A stretch of 9,668 bases of DNA from an uncultured Lachnospiraceae bacterium. Lineage in GTDB: Bacteria; Bacillota_A; Clostridia; Lachnospirales; Lachnospiraceae. Positions 6,018-9,668 of the stretch are shown here, one piece after another. The notes beneath the pieces were generated by a model. It saw nothing but the letters and a program-made list of their open reading frames with translations. It was not told the origin of the DNA and did not search any database. The first letter of the stretch is position 1. Every line of letters begins with the position of its first letter. Where the stretch lies: contig CAMOFS010000035.1 of the NCBI GenBank assembly GCA_946613735.1, positions 1 to 9,668 on the forward strand, read 5' to 3'. The position numbers and the translations under genes were made by a program.

Positions 6018-7943
6018 TTTTCTGCCGAGATCAATTGGAATCTTGATCTGGATATGTGTGCACTTTTTTTCATCCTTATACTGATGGTCTATATTTTGCG
6101 CCGTCAGATACTCCCTGTACGCCAAAATCTGATATTTTTATGCCTCATGACCTGTCATATGATGGTGGCTCTCACTGATATAGTTGCATCCGTGATGCTT
6201 TCTTTTCCCGAGAGATACACCGTTCCCATGCTTTATACCATAAATATCATATATTACTGTCTGCGCATTTTAGGCGCGGCCATCTTTTTGGTATATGTTC
6301 TGGCACATACCGGCCAGCTCCATGATTCCGGATTGATACTTAAGATAGCCCTTCAGTGGCCGGAGATCCTTATGTGTGTGATGGTGGTCATAACCCCCGT
6401 CACTCACCTGATCTTTTATATAGATGATTCCGGTGTATTTCATTACGGCCCCGGCAGACTTTTTGTCTATATTGTGTCTATGATCTATTACGCGCTTGGC
6501 TTTGCCCATATCATGGAAAAGCATCGGATTATGAAAAGGATATCCCGCTGGTCCAATTACTTTTTCGTGATCTTTACAGTGGGAGGCGCTACCGTACAGC
6601 AGTTTTTCACCCCACATACACAGACACTTTCCATGGGTGTGACCGCTGGTCTTCTCATCCTCTGCCTGTCCGAGGAGAATCCGGATATGTACAGGGATCA
6701 TGTCACTTCCATTTTTAACGTGGAGGGCCTGAAGCTTTTATACAGCGAATACCTGCGCTACGGCAAATACCACAAGGTAGGGGTCATGGCCTTCGAAAGC
6801 TATCAGGAACTCAGAGCCACCTATGGTGACGAGGTAATGAACAGTCTTTTGGAGAGGATCGGTACACAGATACGCATAGCCTTTCCACAGGATACCATTT
6901 TCTACATTCACAACGGATGCTTCCTCTTTTTGGATGAGGGGGATGATGTCGATGAGGCCAGAAAGCGTGCCACCGAATATTTTAAAAAGTCCATAAGGAC
7001 TCCCAAGGGTGACATTATGCTTTCTCCCTGCTTTGCTATTTTTGACTCTGATCTGCGACCAGCTTCCTATGATGAGATGAGGAATGCCATGCAGATGGGA
7101 CTGGACGAGGCATTAAGGCAGGGTGACGGTGCGACAGTAATGGTCACTGAAAAGATGCTCAGGTCGGCAGCCCATGATCTTGAGATAGAGGCTGCCATTG
7201 ACAGGGCGGTAAACGGTGACTCTCTGGAGATCTATTTCCAGCCTATCTATGATACCAGGGAAAAGAAGATCAGCTCTGCGGAGGTTTTGGTACGTATCCG
7301 TGATGAAAAGATGGGGCTTCTGATGCCGGATGAGTTTATCCACAAGGCAGAGGAGAATGGTTCCATTTTGATCCTGGGACAAAAGGTTTTTGAAAAGACC
7401 TGTGAGTTCATCAGGGATCACGATCTGGATGAGCTGGGACTGGACTATATAGAAGTGAATCTTTCCCCCGTTCAGTGCATGAGGGAGCAGCTGGCCTTTG
7501 AATTTACAGAGATCGTGGAGCGCTACGGAGTGGATTTTTCCAGGATCAATCTCGAGATTACGGAGACGGGTTCCACAGATTCTGCGGTTACCAGGGAGAA
7601 TATGGAGACCCTTATGGGTAATGGTATGAGCTTTGCTCTGGATGACTACGGCACCGGCTTCTCCAATCTGGTAAATGTCATGAACCTGCCTCTTCAGATA
7701 GTAAAGATAGACAAGTCCATCGTATGGGCATACTTTAATGAGGGCAACCCCACCCTTTTGCACGTGTTGTCACTTTTCAAGGAGAACAATAAAGAAGTAG
7801 TGTGCGAGGGAGTTGAGACCTTAGAGATGGCTCAAAAGCTTTCGGATCTGGGCTGCGATCATGAGCAGGGGTTCTATTTCTCCAAGCCCATACCCCAGAG
7901 AGAGTTTTTGAAGTTTCTGAATGATTTTGATGAGGTAGTATAG
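6015..7943 (+). CDS. Membrane-anchored c-di-GMP phosphodiesterase (7TM, degenerate GGDEF, EAL)
   Basis: This 642-residue membrane protein is predicted to hydrolyse cyclic di-GMP to pGpG. Residues 1-220 hold about seven hydrophobic helices (near 15-29, 38-62, 72-97, 107-136, 149-167, 181-198, 205-219), resembling the seven-helix sensor module of some histidine kinases. A GGDEF-like domain (about 225-375) has HNGCF where the catalytic GGDEF should be, so it is not a cyclase; it may bind GTP or only transmit signals. The EAL domain (385-642) keeps the catalytic set: E423 in EVL (the EAL position), N482 in VNLSP, E514 in LEITET, D543 and D544 in DDYGTGFS, K564 in VKIDKS, E598 in CEGVET, and Q618 in DHEQGFYFSKP. 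It has its own promoter and a long leader with repeat R4. The signal it senses is unknown. It sits where nadK would be expected. Confidence 0.88.
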   Translation: MFSAEINWNLDLDMCALFFILILMVYILRRQILPVRQNLIFLCLMTCHMMVALTDIVASVMLSFPERYTVPMLYTINIIYYCLRILGAAIFLVYVLAHTGQLHDSGLILKIALQWPEILMCVMVVITPVTHLIFYIDDSGVFHYGPGRLFVYIVSMIYYALGFAHIMEKHRIMKRISRWSNYFFVIFTVGGATVQQFFTPHTQTLSMGVTAGLLILCLSEENPDMYRDHVTSIFNVEGLKLLYSEYLRYGKYHKVGVMAFESYQELRATYGDEVMNSLLERIGTQIRIAFPQDTIFYIHNGCFLFLDEGDDVDEARKRATEYFKKSIRTPKGDIMLSPCFAIFDSDLRPASYDEMRNAMQMGLDEALRQGDGATVMVTEKMLRSAAHDLEIEAAIDRAVNGDSLEIYFQPIYDTREKKISSAEVLVRIRDEKMGLLMPDEFIHKAEENGSILILGQKVFEKTCEFIRDHDLDELGLDYIEVNLSPVQCMREQLAFEFTEIVERYGVDFSRINLEITETGSTDSAVTRENMETLMGNGMSFALDDYGTGFSNLVNVMNLPLQIVKIDKSIVWAYFNEGNPTLLHVLSLFKENNKEVVCEGVETLEMAQKLSDLGCDHEQGFYFSKPIPQREFLKFLNDFDEVV

Positions 7944-7953
7944 TGAGTAGTCA

Positions 7954-7980
7954 GGGGACTTCGCTTCCTTCGGGATGACA
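7954..7980 (-). repeat. Palindromic repeat copy R5 (inverted, degraded), after the phosphodiesterase gene
   Basis: Read on the minus strand, it starts TGTCATCCCGAAGG and continues GAAGCGAAGTCCC, which aligns with R2, R3 and R6. Its own stem is partly broken. It is inverted relative to R6, 9 bp away, and the two can pair over most of their length. Confidence 0.65.
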
Positions 7981-7989
7981 TGCATTCGA

Positions 7990-8019
7990 TGCCATTCTGA
8001 GCGAAGCGAAGAATCCTTT
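7990..8019 (+). repeat. Palindromic repeat copy R6, directly upstream of ilvB
   Basis: The outer stem is ATTCT (7994-7998) with AGAAT (8010-8014), the inner stem GC/GC (8001-8002 and 8006-8007), and the loop GAA (8003-8005). The copy is almost identical to R2 and R3, with a change in the leading TGTCA to TGCCA and an extra C after AGAAT. The ilvB ribosome binding site AAGGAG (8020-8025) begins at the next base. Confidence 0.85.
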
Positions 8020-8031
8020 AAGGAGTTAAAA

Positions 8032-9668
8032 ATGCAGTTAAACGGATCACAGATAATATTAGAAGTTTTAAAAGAACAGGGAGTGGACACCGTCTTCGGT
8101 TATCCCGGCGGTGCCATTTTAAATCTATATGACGAGCTGTACAGACAGCGTGATCACATTCACCATGTGCTCACTTCACACGAGCAGGGAGCATCTCACG
8201 CGGCAGACGGCTATGCCAGAAGTACCGGAAGAGTGGGAGTATGCTTTGCCACCTCCGGTCCCGGTGCCACCAATCTGGTCACCGGCATCGGTACGGCTTA
8301 CATGGACTCCGTTCCCATGGTGGCCATCACCTGCAATGTGACCGCCGCCCTTTTGGGTAAGGACAGCTTCCAGGAGATCGACATAGCGGGTATTACTACC
8401 CCCATTACCAAGCATAATTTCATCGTCAAGGATGTAAACGATCTGGCGGATACACTCCGCAGGGCGTTTAAGATTGCAAAGAGAGGCAGACCCGGTCCCG
8501 TATTGGTGGATATCACAAAGGATGTGACGGCTGCCAAGTGCATGTATGAAAAAAAGGATCCCGTAGTTACCGAACCGGTGGTGGATGGGATCACCGAGGA
8601 GGATTTGAAGGCTGCCTGCCATCTCATATCAAGGGCAAAAAAGCCCTATATTTTTGTTGGTGGAGGCGCACGTATCAGTGGTGCCAATGAGGAGATAATG
8701 AAGCTGGCAGAGCTTATGGATGCTCCGGTCTGTGACACCCTGATGGGCAAGGGCTGTTTCCCCGGCACTAATGAGAGATATACCGGTATGCTGGGTATGC
8801 ACGGCACCAAGGTCTCCAACCTCGGCGTGAGCGACTGTGACCTTTTGCTGGCGCTTGGCACCAGATTTTCAGACCGTGTCCTGGGCAATCCCAAGAAGTT
8901 TGCTCACCATGCAAAGGTAGTGCATATAGATGTGGATCCGGCTGAGGTCAATAAAAACGTGGTGGCAGACGCAGCCGTTATAGGAGATATGAAAGAGGTG
9001 CTTTCACGTATCATCCCTATGCTAAAGCAGCAGGATCACAGCGAATGGATGCAGCATATCAGAGAGCTGAGTGACATGCATCCCGTGAAATATCCCCGCG
9101 GTTTTAACGGACCCTACGTTGTGAGCACACTGTATAAGAAGACTCACGGCGATGCCATAATAGTAACCGAGGTGGGACAGCATCAGATGTGGGCTGCACA
9201 GTATTATAACTTCAAGGGCATCAGACAGTTTTTATCCAGCGGAGGCCTGGGTACCATGGGCTACGGTCTGGGTGCTGCCATCGGAGCCGCCTGCGGTAAT
9301 CCCGGGAAAAAGGTAATAAACATCGCCGGCGACGGATGCTTCAGAATGAACATGAACGAGCTTATCACCGCATCACGTGAAAAGCTTCCTATTGTAGAGA
9401 TCATTTTGGACAATGGGGTGCTGGGTATGGTCCGCCAGTGGCAGGATATCTTTTATGGAGAGCGATATTCTGAGACCACCCTTTTGGGACAGGTGGATTA
9501 TGTGAAGCTGGCGGAGTCCATGGGAGTCCGCGGGTATTGCGTATATACCGAAAAGGAATTTGGTGAGGCGATTGACGAGGCGCTTTTGGCTGATGGCCCG
9601 GTGCTCATTGACTGCCGCATCGACAGTGACGACAAGGTATGGCCCATGGTGGCCCCCGGAGCACCCAT
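8032..9668 (+). CDS. ilvB: Acetolactate synthase large subunit (acetohydroxyacid synthase), 3' end cut off
   Basis: 545 codons are visible before the window ends, so some C-terminal residues are missing. The enzyme is thiamine diphosphate- and FAD-dependent. It joins two pyruvates to acetolactate, or pyruvate and 2-oxobutyrate to acetohydroxybutyrate, the first common step of branched-chain amino acid synthesis. Domains are an N-terminal pyrimidine-binding part with SHEQGASHAADGYAR (49-63, activating Glu E51) and ATSGPGATNLVTGI (73-86), a central FAD-linked part with GTRFSDRV (276-283), and a C-terminal part with EVGQHQMWAAQYY (380-392), GDGCFRMN (433-440) and DNGVLGMVRQWQ (460-471). The RQWQ stretch favours a biosynthetic AHAS over the catabolic AlsS. 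AAGGAG (8020-8025) precedes the ATG. No T-box leader is seen in the 88-bp gap, which is mostly repeat. A regulatory subunit gene (ilvN) may lie beyond the window. Confidence 0.93.
   Translation, partial: MQLNGSQIILEVLKEQGVDTVFGYPGGAILNLYDELYRQRDHIHHVLTSHEQGASHAADGYARSTGRVGVCFATSGPGATNLVTGIGTAYMDSVPMVAITCNVTAALLGKDSFQEIDIAGITTPITKHNFIVKDVNDLADTLRRAFKIAKRGRPGPVLVDITKDVTAAKCMYEKKDPVVTEPVVDGITEEDLKAACHLISRAKKPYIFVGGGARISGANEEIMKLAELMDAPVCDTLMGKGCFPGTNERYTGMLGMHGTKVSNLGVSDCDLLLALGTRFSDRVLGNPKKFAHHAKVVHIDVDPAEVNKNVVADAAVIGDMKEVLSRIIPMLKQQDHSEWMQHIRELSDMHPVKYPRGFNGPYVVSTLYKKTHGDAIIVTEVGQHQMWAAQYYNFKGIRQFLSSGGLGTMGYGLGAAIGAACGNPGKKVINIAGDGCFRMNMNELITASREKLPIVEIILDNGVLGMVRQWQDIFYGERYSETTLLGQVDYVKLAESMGVRGYCVYTEKEFGEAIDEALLADGPVLIDCRIDSDDKVWPMVAPGAP

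Noticed and set aside
7113..7763. A 216-codon open frame on the minus strand
   Set aside because: It lies wholly opposite the EAL and linker coding region, has no recognisable domain, and reads as a shadow of a well-conserved gene.
1861..8019. CRISPR array
   Set aside because: The repeats lie kilobases apart in separate gaps and in both orientations, without regular spacers.
7944..8031. T-box or leader-peptide attenuator before ilvB
   Set aside because: The gap is only 88 bp and is filled by repeats R5 and R6; no T-box sequence, leucine-rich leader or T-tract terminator is seen.
7821..8090. Minus-strand open frames at 7821-8090 and 3108-3413 that share the peptide KDSSLRSE
   Set aside because: The shared peptide is simply the translation of repeats R6 and R3 on the other strand; neither frame has other support as a gene.

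Overview
The window suggests a member of the Clostridia, most likely a Lachnospiraceae-type Firmicute. The evidence is the gene order (Asp23-family gene, nusB, xseA, xseB, ispA, dxs, tlyA), strong AGGAG-type ribosome binding sites, a consensus sigma-A promoter, and protein sequences that read like that family. Base composition looks close to half G+C by eye. All eight genes lie on the + strand, and both end genes are cut by the window edges.

Layout. Positions 1-195 hold the 3' end of an Asp23/Gls24 (YqhY-type) gene, followed by an intrinsic terminator (222-253). Then come nusB (271-669), xseA (671-1888), xseB (1972-2178), ispA (2171-3097), dxs (3183-5051) and tlyA (5041-5883). Several junctions are tightly coupled: nusB/xseA have a 1-bp gap, xseB/ispA overlap by 8 bp, and dxs/tlyA overlap by 11 bp with a GTG start. 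This is a classic housekeeping cluster: transcription antitermination, exonuclease VII (both subunits), the first step of the MEP isoprenoid pathway plus farnesyl diphosphate synthesis, and an S4-domain rRNA methyltransferase. In many Clostridia an NAD kinase, argR and recN follow. Here a new transcription unit starts instead, with its own promoter (5888-5916). It encodes a membrane-anchored c-di-GMP phosphodiesterase (6015-7943) with a seven-helix N-terminus, a degenerate GGDEF domain and an intact EAL domain. The last gene (8032 to the window end) is the large subunit of acetolactate synthase (ilvB).

The most unusual structure is a small palindromic repeat, found in four of the five intergenic gaps longer than 50 bp. 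Six copies are recognisable. Four point in the same direction and sit just upstream of the ribosome binding sites of xseB, dxs, the phosphodiesterase and ilvB. Two inverted copies lie at the 3' ends of xseA and the phosphodiesterase gene, forming long inverted pairs with their neighbours. Compensatory changes in the stems argue for a folded RNA or DNA element. One copy supplies the last codons and the stop codon of xseA. I see no CRISPR array, tRNA, rRNA, transposase or phage gene, and no gene-free stretch longer than 131 bp.
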